Assembly: GCA_025055675.1 (NCBI GenBank)
Contig: JANWWT010000001.1
Coordinates: 620,001-684,000, forward strand
Origin: Pseudanabaenaceae cyanobacterium SKYG29
GTDB lineage: Bacteria; Cyanobacteriota; Cyanobacteriia; Pseudanabaenales; Pseudanabaenaceae
Direction: 5' to 3'
DNA length: 64,000 nucleotides
Position numbers and translations under genes: made by a program. The notes under the pieces were generated by a model. It was not told the DNA's origin, searched no databases, and was given only the letters and a program-made list of their open reading frames with translations. Below, in pieces: positions 1 through 8,104 of the stretch. Positions within the stretch are counted from its first letter, which is position 1, and each line of letters starts with the position of its first letter.

Positions 1-355
1 TGCTGTAGCGGCATTTAAGTTATTGCTATATTGGCGAGTGTCTGCTGATCTGATCTATGTTGATGCTTCTCACGAAGAAGAGGATGTATATGCAGACTTG
101 TCTAACTACTGGCAGTTGCTCCGATCGGGTGGTGTGCTTCTAGGGGATGATTATCCTGACCCCAGATTCCCTGGAGTATATGCCGCTGTTAATCGCTTTG
201 CTAAGGAGAACAACTTAGAGATACAATCCGAGGGTAATAAGTTTTGGTTTAAGAAACCTGTCAGTGCAGAGGACAAGATTGAGGCTTTGACTAAACGTAT
301 CGCTGAATTAGAGTTAAAGCTAAATCCTGATATTGATTTAAGTTATTTTGCCTAG
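1..355 (+). CDS. Class I SAM-dependent methyltransferase, C-terminal part (5' end outside window)
   Basis: The frame is open from the first bases, so the N-terminus with the SAM-binding glycine loop lies outside the window; about 117 residues remain. The stretch DLIYVDASHEEEDVYADL followed by LLRSGGVLLGDDY resembles strands beta-4 and beta-5 of the Rossmann fold in Methyltransf_24-type methyltransferases. The last 30 residues (EDKIEALTKRIAELELKL) look like a short coiled coil. The stop is 9 bases before the next gene, a TPR glycosyltransferase, so the two are probably co-transcribed and may act on a glycan or protein together; that is inference. The substrate cannot be told from this fragment. 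Confidence 0.7.
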   Translation, partial: AVAAFKLLLYWRVSADLIYVDASHEEEDVYADLSNYWQLLRSGGVLLGDDYPDPRFPGVYAAVNRFAKENNLEIQSEGNKFWFKKPVSAEDKIEALTKRIAELELKLNPDIDLSYFA

Positions 356-364
356 GGAGGGTTT

Positions 365-3067
365 ATGGAAGAGGGGCTAAAACTGATTGCGGAACAGCGT
401 TTACCTGAAGCCTTAGTTTTTTTCCAGGGTCTCATTGCTCAGGATGCTAATAATGCAGAGGCGCACAACTATTTGGGTATGGTCTATGCTTTTTTAGGAG
501 AGATGGAAGCAGCCATCAATTCAATCCGACAGGCAGTTGCTCTCAATCCTAACTACGCTGAAGCTCTGACTAATTTGGGGGTATTGTTGGCTATGACCGA
601 TCGGAAGGAAGAAGCGATCGAGTACTATCAGCAAGCGTTAGGGATCAACAGGGCATTACCAGAAGTGCACAATAATTTGGGAGTTTTACTGCGGGAAAAA
701 GGAGAAATTGAAGAGGCAGTTAAATGTTTTGAACAGGCATTGAGTTCATATCCTAATTATGTGGATGCTCTCAATGGCTTGGGTCTGTGCTTTTCTAATC
801 TAGGCAAACTAGATGATGCCTGTGAGTATTTACGCCGTGCTTTGACTTTAGACCCCGATCGCTTAGAAACTCATCTCAATTTGGGTCTAGTTTTGCGGGA
901 AAAGAAGGAACTGGATGAGGCGTTGGTGATATTGCAAAAGGCGATCGAGATTGATCCCAACAGTCCAGAAGCTCACAACCATTTGGGATTAGTTTACCGT
1001 GATCAAAAGCGCCTACTGAATGCGGAGATAGAATTTCGCCAAGCGATTAGCCTGAATCCTGAATATGCCGAAGCTTATCGCAATTTGGGCGTAGTTCTTT
1101 ATCGGCAGAGTAAGTTGGAGAACAATCGACAGAAGGAAGAAGAGGCAATCTCTTACTTTGAGAAATGCTTGGCACTTGATCCCGACATGCCTGAAGTGCA
1201 TAACAACCTGGGAATTGTCCATAGAGACAAGGGGAATTGGGCAAAAGCGAAAGAGAGTTTTCTCAAAGCCTTGGAACTACGCCCTGGCTATCCTCTCGCT
1301 TGTAAGAATCTGGCAGAAGTTTACGCTAATGAGAAGGACTACGCTAATGCTATTCGCTACTACTCCCTAGCAGTGGATCAGAATCCCAAAGATGTTGATT
1401 CTTTCGTTTGTCTAGCGGGTACCTTACAGAAGGAAGGTAAGTTGGAAGAGGCGGTGACAGTTTGTACTAAAGGCATTGAGCAGAATCCAGAAGCGATCGA
1501 GCTGTACAAATTACAAGCTTCTTTCTTTTTGCAGGGTAATCGGGCGGACAAGGCAGTAGAACTGTTGGAAAAAGCAAAAGAGATTAAACCAGAGGATCGG
1601 AGTGTTAGGGAACTGCTGGGCGGTGCTTTGATCGGGGAGGGTAAGATTCAGCAGGGACGATCGGAGTGGGAAGCGCTATTACGCCAACCCCAATCTAACT
1701 TCAACCTAGAAATTAAGTTGGCGTTTTCTTTACCTATTATTCTAGAATCGATCGAGCAGATTAAATCAGAACGATTACGCTTGGTCAATTCTCTGCGCAG
1801 ACTGACAGAAAGAGGTGCAATCTTCAATGATCCCCTCACGGAGATTGCTACTTCTAACTTTTATCTTGCCTATCACGGGGAAAATGATCGTTCCATCATG
1901 GAAGAGATTGCTCAATTTTTCCTCAAAGCTTGTCCCAAACTAGAGTGGACTGCTCCCCATTGTCGCAGTGTTTCCCTTCCCAAAGAACGCATTCGTCTTG
2001 GAATCTGTTCTAAGCTTTTACGTAGTCATACAATTGGTAGGTTATTTGGCACGATTGTGGAATATCTCGATCGGTCTAAGTTTGAAGTGATTTTAATCCG
2101 TGTGCCTGATAAGAAAGACGAAACGGCAGAAAGATTGATAGCTACAGCCGATCGCACCATTGAGTTAGATTACAACCTCTGGCAAGACAGAGAAACGATC
2201 GGGAATTTGGAGTTGGACATTTTGTTTTATACCGATATTGGGATGGAGCCTTTGACTTACTTTTTAACTTTCTCTCGTCTGGCACCAGTGCAGTGTTTAA
2301 CTTGGGGGCATCCTTCCACCACAGGCTCGAAAATGATGGATTACTTTATTTCCTCTCGTTTCTTTGAAGTGGACAATGCCCAAGACCATTTCACGGAAAA
2401 ACTTATCCGCTTCCGTGACCCCAACACCTGTTACAACCGTCCTGCTATACCCCCAGATACAACTAGAGAAGCTTTGGGACTACCTGCAGAAGGAACTCTT
2501 TATATCTGTCCTCAAAGTCTGTTTAAGATTCATCCCGAATTTGACCCGATCGTGGCAAATATTTTGCGGGGTGATCCCAACGGCAAGGCAATATTCTTGA
2601 GTGGTCTTGCTCCCACCTGGGACATTTTGCTGAGGGAAAGATGGGAAAAGACAATACCTGATGTCCTCGATCGGATTGTTTTTATCAAGGGCTTACCCCA
2701 CGAGAAGTTTCTGCAATTTTTGCGGTTGGGAGATGTCATGCTCGATCCCGTGCACTTTGGCGGTGGCAACACATCCCTGGAAGCTTTTGCTATGGGTACT
2801 CCTGTGGTGACTTTGCCAGGACAGTACACTAAGAGTCGTCTGACTTTAGGTTTTTATCAAAAAATGGAAGTGACTGACTGCATTGCTAGTAGTCCAGAAG
2901 AATATGTCCAAATTGCTCTTAAGTTGGGGACAGACCCCAGTTACAATCAGCAAATCAGGCACAAGATCAATGAACGATCGGGTGTACTTTATGACAATCG
3001 GGATGTGATTAGAGAATATGAAAAGTTCTTTACCACTGCCCTGACTCTGCACCGTGCTAAAAAATAG
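365..3067 (+). CDS. TPR-repeat O-linked GlcNAc transferase, SPINDLY/OGT type
   Basis: A 900-residue protein. Residues 1 to about 450 are successive TPR units with the usual A-x-x-x-L-G and P-x-x-A spacing (EAHNYLGMVYAFLGEMEAA and many like it). From about residue 540 (RIRLGICSKLLRSHTIGRLF) to the end it matches the OGT/SPY C-terminal catalytic fold (GT41), including PVQCLTWGHPSTTGSKMMDY and, near residue 800, GGGNTSLEAFAMGTPVVTLP, the nucleotide-sugar site. The family moves a sugar from a UDP- or GDP-sugar to Ser/Thr of proteins in the cytoplasm; the donor and target here are unknown. ATG is preceded by GGGAGG. Length and domain order are normal for cyanobacterial members. Confidence 0.88.
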   Translation: MEEGLKLIAEQRLPEALVFFQGLIAQDANNAEAHNYLGMVYAFLGEMEAAINSIRQAVALNPNYAEALTNLGVLLAMTDRKEEAIEYYQQALGINRALPEVHNNLGVLLREKGEIEEAVKCFEQALSSYPNYVDALNGLGLCFSNLGKLDDACEYLRRALTLDPDRLETHLNLGLVLREKKELDEALVILQKAIEIDPNSPEAHNHLGLVYRDQKRLLNAEIEFRQAISLNPEYAEAYRNLGVVLYRQSKLENNRQKEEEAISYFEKCLALDPDMPEVHNNLGIVHRDKGNWAKAKESFLKALELRPGYPLACKNLAEVYANEKDYANAIRYYSLAVDQNPKDVDSFVCLAGTLQKEGKLEEAVTVCTKGIEQNPEAIELYKLQASFFLQGNRADKAVELLEKAKEIKPEDRSVRELLGGALIGEGKIQQGRSEWEALLRQPQSNFNLEIKLAFSLPIILESIEQIKSERLRLVNSLRRLTERGAIFNDPLTEIATSNFYLAYHGENDRSIMEEIAQFFLKACPKLEWTAPHCRSVSLPKERIRLGICSKLLRSHTIGRLFGTIVEYLDRSKFEVILIRVPDKKDETAERLIATADRTIELDYNLWQDRETIGNLELDILFYTDIGMEPLTYFLTFSRLAPVQCLTWGHPSTTGSKMMDYFISSRFFEVDNAQDHFTEKLIRFRDPNTCYNRPAIPPDTTREALGLPAEGTLYICPQSLFKIHPEFDPIVANILRGDPNGKAIFLSGLAPTWDILLRERWEKTIPDVLDRIVFIKGLPHEKFLQFLRLGDVMLDPVHFGGGNTSLEAFAMGTPVVTLPGQYTKSRLTLGFYQKMEVTDCIASSPEEYVQIALKLGTDPSYNQQIRHKINERSGVLYDNRDVIREYEKFFTTALTLHRAKK

Positions 3068-3075
3068 AGCATAAT

Positions 3076-3303
3076 CTAAACCCGATCGATCCACTGATAC
3101 AGTTCATCAACCTTACTAAATTCCAGTAATGCTTCTGCTAGTTCTTCTAAGCGATCGATGGGGAGAGATTTAATCTATTCGGAGCGATCGGGGGCGATGC
3201 TACCAAACTTGCGGGAAATAAGTCTCAGCAACAAGTGTGCCCCCCCTTCTTGCCTGCCCTCTTGGTACACCCTAGGTTGCCGTAGATCATCTAATGTAAA
3301 CAT
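3076..3303 (-). pseudogene. Remnant of an Rpn/PD-(D/E)XK family protein, DUF4351 C-terminal end
   Basis: Translated on the minus strand from ATG at 3303, the frame reads VYQEGRQEGGAHLLLRLISR then KFGSIAPDRSE, hits TAG at 3175-3177, and continues in the same frame with SLPIDRLEELAEALLEFS and DELYQWI to a stop at 3076. The QEGRQEG linker followed by RxFG...L..LxxLxEALLxF is the typical C-terminal tail (DUF4351) of cyanobacterial Rpn-family putative transposases/nucleases. The N-terminal nuclease domain is absent and an internal stop is present, so I call it a decayed fragment. AGGAGA-type sequence lies just upstream of the ATG, next to a 24-bp dispersed repeat copy. Confidence 0.7.
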
Positions 3304-3317
3304 CCTCTCTATCTCCT

Positions 3318-3343
3318 CGTTCGGCGAGACTCACGAGCCGCCC
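3318..3343 (-). repeat. Diverged copy of the 24-bp dispersed repeat
   Basis: The sequence around GGCGAGACTCACGAGCCGCC aligns over its length with the unit seen as a perfect triple array at 48034-48104 (GGTGAGACTCGCGAACCGC), with a few substitutions. It lies intergenically, directly upstream of the DUF4351 remnant. Confidence 0.6.
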
Positions 3344-3508
3344 TGCTCAACCGTGGAAATTTGTACAATAAAATTGCCTTAATAAATTACAGTATAACCT
3401 CTGCTTCTGAAAGCGCTCGAATCTCATCACCTCCTCGGCTTTGCAAGTAGTTAAGCGCAACATCCCAAACTCTGGAGAGGTTCATCACTCCAATAAAAGT
3501 GCTGTATG

Positions 3509-4351
3509 TTAGGTATACAAATTTTTCCAAAGTAAAGGAACTGGATCGCTAGTAAAGCATGATAAGCCCGATAGCTCGCAATCTTTACTTTTCTGTAATT
3601 CAATAAAAGCCTCTTGAGTAATTGCACGCAGTCGTATACCAGCCAGACTAGCCAATTTAGTCTTTTCTTTGTACTCTTTATATGAGAAAACTGGTTTGAT
3701 ATGAATAACAACACCATTACAAGCAACTTCCCAGCGATTATTAAATGACCGATGCTGTCTTGCTGTTTTGCGTTGTGCCCTACTGCCTGGTCGGAAAGTT
3801 TCTCCAGAAAAAGCCGCAAAATCAATAATTTTATAATGCCTAAATCTCAAATTTGTATTTTTATCTTTATTTTGTTTAATCCATGCTTTTATCTTTGCTG
3901 TTGTTCCTTTTGAGGAACAGTCAGTCCAATCGTATCTAAGGTGAACACTTGGAGAGCTAGTGGAACTAGGATATTCAATCCCAAAAATAATTAGCCTTCG
4001 CGAGAAAGTTTTCAGAAAATCTTTCAATACAATCTCTGCTGGTACAACAGCTTCGGTTTCAACTTCCCTGTTGTTTAGAGGGGGTCTATACTGTTCAATT
4101 AAACGCCTTTCTACTTCATCAAGAGTCTTTTCATCACACACTTTCCAAGCAATACGCAAAGGAAACTGCCTATCAAACTTTTGAAATTCAAATAAACGGT
4201 GATGATTCCTCCATCTAGAAGAAAGATTTTTAGCTTTCCCCACATAGAGAATTATATTATTTGAATCCATCACAAAATATACAGCTGAGCATGCTGGTAG
4301 TTGTTTTCTATTACTTAAATGTAATGAAGGTAGTTCCAAAGGACCAAACAT
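3509..4351 (-). CDS. GIY-YIG nuclease family protein
   Basis: A 280-residue protein. The N-terminal 100 residues carry the GIY-YIG fold: AVYFVMDSNN (first motif), ILYVGKAKNLSSRWRNHH (second motif with the conserved Arg) and, about 30 residues on, DEVERRLIEQYRPPLNN, supplying the conserved Glu and the terminal P-x-x-N. The C-terminal 180 residues are basic, and I do not recognise them; they may bind DNA. The gene is divergent from the helicase block that starts at 4523, with 171 bases between starts, so it may belong to the same island. A catalytic role as a DNA endonuclease is family knowledge; target and partner are unknown. Confidence 0.8.
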   Translation of the reverse strand: MFGPLELPSLHLSNRKQLPACSAVYFVMDSNNIILYVGKAKNLSSRWRNHHRLFEFQKFDRQFPLRIAWKVCDEKTLDEVERRLIEQYRPPLNNREVETEAVVPAEIVLKDFLKTFSRRLIIFGIEYPSSTSSPSVHLRYDWTDCSSKGTTAKIKAWIKQNKDKNTNLRFRHYKIIDFAAFSGETFRPGSRAQRKTARQHRSFNNRWEVACNGVVIHIKPVFSYKEYKEKTKLASLAGIRLRAITQEAFIELQKSKDCELSGLSCFTSDPVPLLWKNLYT

Positions 4352-4401
4352 AGTCAGGACTATGACAACAAAAAACTAGCAACTAAGTTTGGATGCTGTA
4401 T

Positions 4402-4407
4402 TATAAT
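4402..4407 (+). promoter_or_regulatory. Possible -10 box upstream of the helicase block
   Basis: A perfect TATAAT lies in the AT-rich spacer between the divergent GIY-YIG and SNF2 helicase genes, about 115 bases before the SNF2 start. No good -35 hexamer is visible at the normal 16-18 base spacing, so this is weak. It would leave a long 5' leader. Confidence 0.25.
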
Positions 4408-4522
4408 TGAGTCCAACTGTAGACTACTAGTTTTACTCTGAGGAACTACCTAGAGATGGAACTTCAAATCCCTAAGTCGGCTCTACGTGGTAGCATGACC
4501 ATAAGCAGAATAACAGTTACCA

Positions 4523-7279
4523 ATGCAGGCACCACAACCAGGCTCGATCGTTTGCAGTGGGGAACGTCTCTGGGTAGTAATGCCCAGTGATAATCCTCAA
4601 GTGGTCAAAATACGTCCCCTCAGTGGCACAGATGACGCAAGCACAGGAATTTTTTTGCCCCTGTTGCAAAGGGGTTTAGAATCTCTCACCCCCGCAGGCT
4701 TTCCCCCTCCCAGCCCTGACAGTTTGGGTGACTATTCTCAGCTCCAGTTGCTACTGGAAGCAGCTAAACTCACTCTCCGCAGTGGGGCAGGTCCGTTCCG
4801 CTCTTTCGGCAATTTGTCGGTACAGCCTCGTCCCTACCAGATTGTACCCCTGCTGATGGCTCTGAGGTTAGAGGTAGTGCGCCTGCTCATTGCTGATGAT
4901 GTGGGAATTGGCAAGACGATCGAAGCAGGACTAATTGCCAGAGAACTACTCGATCGACGTGAGGTAAACAGAATAGCGGTACTCTGTCCTCCCCATCTGT
5001 GTGAGCAGTGGCAAAAGGAATTAGCAGAAAAATTTAATATCATGGCAACAGTGATACGATCGGGCACTGCTAGCAAATTGGAGAGGGAAGCCATTGGTCG
5101 ACACATTTTTCAGCACTTCAGACACATTGTAGTTAGTCTGGATTACGCTAAAAACGATCGCCATATTAACAGTTTTATTGTTCATTGTCCTGACTTAGTC
5201 ATAGTAGATGAAGCTCACACCTGTGCTTTGCCTAGTTCTGTGAGTAATACTCAGAAACAACGCTACAATTTGCTACGTAGGGTGGCAGAAGATAGTAACC
5301 GTCATCTGATAATGCTTACTGCTACTCCCCACAGTGGTATTCAATCTTCTTTTCAATCTCTGTTAGAGCTACTGCATCCCGAGTTTGGCAGCTATGATTT
5401 AGAGCAGCTAACTGAGAGTAAAAGGAAAAAACTAGCAAAACATTTCATACAACGGAGGCGGGCTGATGTAAAACAGTGGTTAGGTAACGAAACGCCCTTT
5501 CCAGAGAGAGTTAGTTATGAAAGACCATACAAACTATCAGGAGACTACCTGAAGCTGTTTGAAGATGTGTTTGCCACCGCTGCAGGATTAGTTAAAGACA
5601 TTACTGATGATATGAGCTATGTTCAGAAACGGGGGAGATATTGGTCAGCTTTAGCTCTCATCCGTTGTGTAATGTCTTCTCCCAGGGCAGCGATTGCTTC
5701 TCTCAGCAAAAAGCTGGATTTGACGGAAGAAGACTGTTTGGAAGACCTACTGAGTGGCTACATCTATGACCCTACAGACCGTGAGTACAATCAAGATGAC
5801 CAACCAGCAATTACTACAGACTATCAGAAGCAAAAATTGCTAGGTTTTCTGCAACGAGCAAAGCAGATTACACCCCAAAAGGACGAAAAATTGCAGGAGT
5901 GTATCAGGGTTGTGGAAGAGGTCTTGCAGACAGGTCAAAAACCAATTATTTGGTGTCGTTACATAGCTACCGCAGAATACGTGGCACAACACTTACGCAA
6001 TAAATTTGGTGGTAGGGAGGGGGTAAATGTAGTTGCTATCACAGGGAATCAAGCGGAAGATGAGCGGGAAATAAAATTGGCGGAACTAACTAAATCAGAA
6101 CAGCCAATTCTTGTGGCTACTGATTGCTTGAGTGAAGGAGTAAATCTGCAACAGTACTTTTCCGCAGTAGTCCATTATGACTTGCCTTGGAATCCTAATC
6201 GGTTGGAGCAGAGGGAAGGAAGAATCGATCGTTATGGACAGCCATCGCCTACTGTTTCCTGTTATTTAATTTATGGGACAAACAATCCAGTAGATGGAGC
6301 GGTGCTGAGTGTGTTAGTGCGCAAAGCAGTGCAAATCCATAAAAGTTTAGGTATTACTGTACCAGTTCCTATAGATAGTGCTAGTGTTGCAGAAGCAATT
6401 TTTCAGGCACTATTTGAACATGCTGCACCTACACAGTTAAGCTTGTGGGAAGAAAACACTGCTATTAAAGATTTCCATAGAGATTGGGATAGAGCTACTG
6501 AACGGGAAAAAATTAGCCGTACTCGCTTTGCTCAACACAGTATTCGCCCTGAAGAAATTGCCCAAGAACTAGCAGAATCCGATCGAATTCTAGGCACGGC
6601 TGCTGATGTAGAAAGATTTGTTTGTGTTACTCTATCCCGTTTGCATGCTAGTGCTATCCCCACTACCATAAGTGGTATTCGTTGCTGGCAGTTACCGATC
6701 GTACCTAATTGTCTGCGTCCCTTACTAGGAAGTAGTGCTCCTACTTTGTGTTTTAGTCAGCCCTATCCCCCTGGAACGGAGTATGTAGGTCGTACGCACC
6801 CGATCGTTACCCATTTAGCTCAGTTTGTGTTAGAAAAAGCGATCTCTAATGATACTGATAGTCCTGGGGCGCGTTGTGGACTGACTGTGACAAGGGCAGT
6901 AAATAAACGTACTAATTTATTCGTACTACGCATGAGGTATCTACTCAATCAAACTTTGGCGGAAGAGTGCATAGTAGTAGGGTTTAGGGGTGCAGTAGAT
7001 GACCCCCAATGGTTACCAGAACAGGAAGCAGAATCGCTATTAAAGACTGCCCAGCCTACAGGTGATCGTCCACCCAACATCAAAAGATATGAAATTAGTA
7101 AGTTACTAGAGCAATTAGACAAGTTGTCACCAGAGTTTGAGCGCCTAGCCCGCCAACATGCCCAGAAATTAAGAGAATCTCACGATCGGGTAAGAGCGAT
7201 TACCAGAGAAAGGTGTACAGTAGTAGAACCACAACTACCACCAGATATACTAGGGGTTTATATTTTTCTGCCAGGTTAG
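4523..7279 (+). CDS. SNF2-family helicase, DrmD-like (DISARM-type)
   Basis: A 918-residue superfamily 2 ATPase. QPRPYQIVPLLMALRLEVVR leads into the Walker A segment ADDVGIGKTIEAGLIARELL (about residue 125); Walker B is VDEAHTC (about 228), motif III LTATPHSG (about 269), and the C-terminal helicase lobe has SEGVNLQQY and RLEQREGRIDRYGQ (about 536-570), the SNF2/RapA form of motifs V-VI. The wording of the N-lobe and the long C-terminal extension fit DISARM DrmD-like helicases as I know them. Such enzymes move along DNA using ATP; here it would act on foreign DNA with the methyltransferase and second helicase downstream. First gene of a six-gene same-strand block; 7 bases separate it from the next. 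Confidence 0.8.
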   Translation: MQAPQPGSIVCSGERLWVVMPSDNPQVVKIRPLSGTDDASTGIFLPLLQRGLESLTPAGFPPPSPDSLGDYSQLQLLLEAAKLTLRSGAGPFRSFGNLSVQPRPYQIVPLLMALRLEVVRLLIADDVGIGKTIEAGLIARELLDRREVNRIAVLCPPHLCEQWQKELAEKFNIMATVIRSGTASKLEREAIGRHIFQHFRHIVVSLDYAKNDRHINSFIVHCPDLVIVDEAHTCALPSSVSNTQKQRYNLLRRVAEDSNRHLIMLTATPHSGIQSSFQSLLELLHPEFGSYDLEQLTESKRKKLAKHFIQRRRADVKQWLGNETPFPERVSYERPYKLSGDYLKLFEDVFATAAGLVKDITDDMSYVQKRGRYWSALALIRCVMSSPRAAIASLSKKLDLTEEDCLEDLLSGYIYDPTDREYNQDDQPAITTDYQKQKLLGFLQRAKQITPQKDEKLQECIRVVEEVLQTGQKPIIWCRYIATAEYVAQHLRNKFGGREGVNVVAITGNQAEDEREIKLAELTKSEQPILVATDCLSEGVNLQQYFSAVVHYDLPWNPNRLEQREGRIDRYGQPSPTVSCYLIYGTNNPVDGAVLSVLVRKAVQIHKSLGITVPVPIDSASVAEAIFQALFEHAAPTQLSLWEENTAIKDFHRDWDRATEREKISRTRFAQHSIRPEEIAQELAESDRILGTAADVERFVCVTLSRLHASAIPTTISGIRCWQLPIVPNCLRPLLGSSAPTLCFSQPYPPGTEYVGRTHPIVTHLAQFVLEKAISNDTDSPGARCGLTVTRAVNKRTNLFVLRMRYLLNQTLAEECIVVGFRGAVDDPQWLPEQEAESLLKTAQPTGDRPPNIKRYEISKLLEQLDKLSPEFERLARQHAQKLRESHDRVRAITRERCTVVEPQLPPDILGVYIFLPG

Positions 7280-7286
7280 GGAATGT

Positions 7287-7625
7287 ATGTCTAGCACTGA
7301 GCTAAGCAAATATCTAGCCAACTACCGCCGAGAGGAGCAAGCACTAGAAGAACTGCGCCAGAAAGGAATAGCCACTGCGAAAGTTTGTGCTGAATACCTC
7401 AAGAGTAATTATGGAGTTGATAAAGTAATTTTATTTGGCAGTATGACCAGAAAGATCACTAGAAATTCCGATATTGATCTAGCCGTTAGCAATCTACCTA
7501 GTGACAAGTATTTTGAAGCTCTATCCCGAATTTCGCTAATGAGTGATTTTCCTATAGACTTGGTAGAAATAGAAACCGCTAGACCTCTACTCTTAGAAGA
7601 GATAAAAAAGGGGTGGGAATTATGA
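7287..7625 (+). CDS. MNT-type minimal nucleotidyltransferase (MntA-like)
   Basis: A 112-residue protein of the DNA polymerase beta superfamily. The active-site motif is intact: G51-S52, nine residues, then D62-x-D64 (FGSMTRKITRNSDIDLAV), with a likely third carboxylate at D91 (PIDLVEIE). In MntA-HepT pairs this enzyme adds AMP to a tyrosine of the HEPN partner and so silences it. The next gene is that partner: its ATG at 7622 overlaps this gene's TGA by four bases (ATGA). A nearby ATG at 7283 is out of frame; ATG 7287 is the chosen start. Confidence 0.8.
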   Translation: MSSTELSKYLANYRREEQALEELRQKGIATAKVCAEYLKSNYGVDKVILFGSMTRKITRNSDIDLAVSNLPSDKYFEALSRISLMSDFPIDLVEIETARPLLLEEIKKGWEL

Positions 7626-8104
7626 AGGATTTAAGTATTCTGGTCAGTCAAATTGAAGAAGAGCTACAATTATTACAACGGACCATCAGTCGCATTCAAT
7701 CCCAAGTTAAGAAGGCTAAAACTACTAATGATGAGGACTATTGGCACGCTGTAGCCGCTAATCTAGTGAGTTTCTATACTGGCATGGAAAATATATTTAA
7801 GTTGATTGCTAATAACCTCGATAACTACTTGCCACAGGGAGCAGACTGGCATATTCAATTATTACGGCAAATGCAAACAGGCAATAGCTACCGCCCTGCT
7901 GTAATTCAATCAGAAACATTGCAGTTAATTAGTGAATATCGATCATTCCGCCATGTATTTATGAACAACTATGCTCTGAATCTAGACAGCACTAAACTAG
8001 ACCTGCTCGCACAAAAACTACCCGTAACCTATGATCACTTACACAAGGATATGAAAAGTTTTGCAGAGATTATCCTAAAAATAAATGGAGAACTACAGTC
8101 ATGA
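7622..8104 (+). CDS. HEPN-domain HepT-like protein, partner of the MNT enzyme
   Basis: A 160-residue, mostly helical protein. YRSFRHVFMNNYALNLD (R110 to Y117) occupies the place of the RX4HXY motif of HepT ribonucleases, but the histidine position is Asn (RX4NXY), while the tyrosine that MntA-type enzymes AMPylate is kept. It may therefore be a weak or inactive RNase, or belong to a HepT-like subfamily with a different active site. I start it at ATG 7622, preceded by AAGGGG and overlapping the previous stop, rather than a GTG nine bases upstream. Its own TGA overlaps the ATG of the methyltransferase gene by four bases, so the pair is embedded in the operon. Confidence 0.75.
   Translation: MKDLSILVSQIEEELQLLQRTISRIQSQVKKAKTTNDEDYWHAVAANLVSFYTGMENIFKLIANNLDNYLPQGADWHIQLLRQMQTGNSYRPAVIQSETLQLISEYRSFRHVFMNNYALNLDSTKLDLLAQKLPVTYDHLHKDMKSFAEIILKINGELQS

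Larger units (their letters stand above)
3068..3508. other. Intergenic stretch between the TPR transferase and GIY-YIG genes
   Basis: This 441-base gap holds no intact gene. It contains a decayed DUF4351 fragment (3076-3303, minus) and one copy of the dispersed 24-bp repeat (3318-3343). At 3387-3485 (minus) there is a 32-codon open frame beginning MNLSRVWDVALNYLQ, which I do not recognise. It may be part of the same decay. The gap marks the left edge of the accessory island. Confidence 0.6.

Noticed and set aside
4456-4590. A 44-codon ATG frame before the SNF2 helicase
   Set aside because: It overlaps the helicase start, shows no recognisable sequence and has no good ribosome-binding site.
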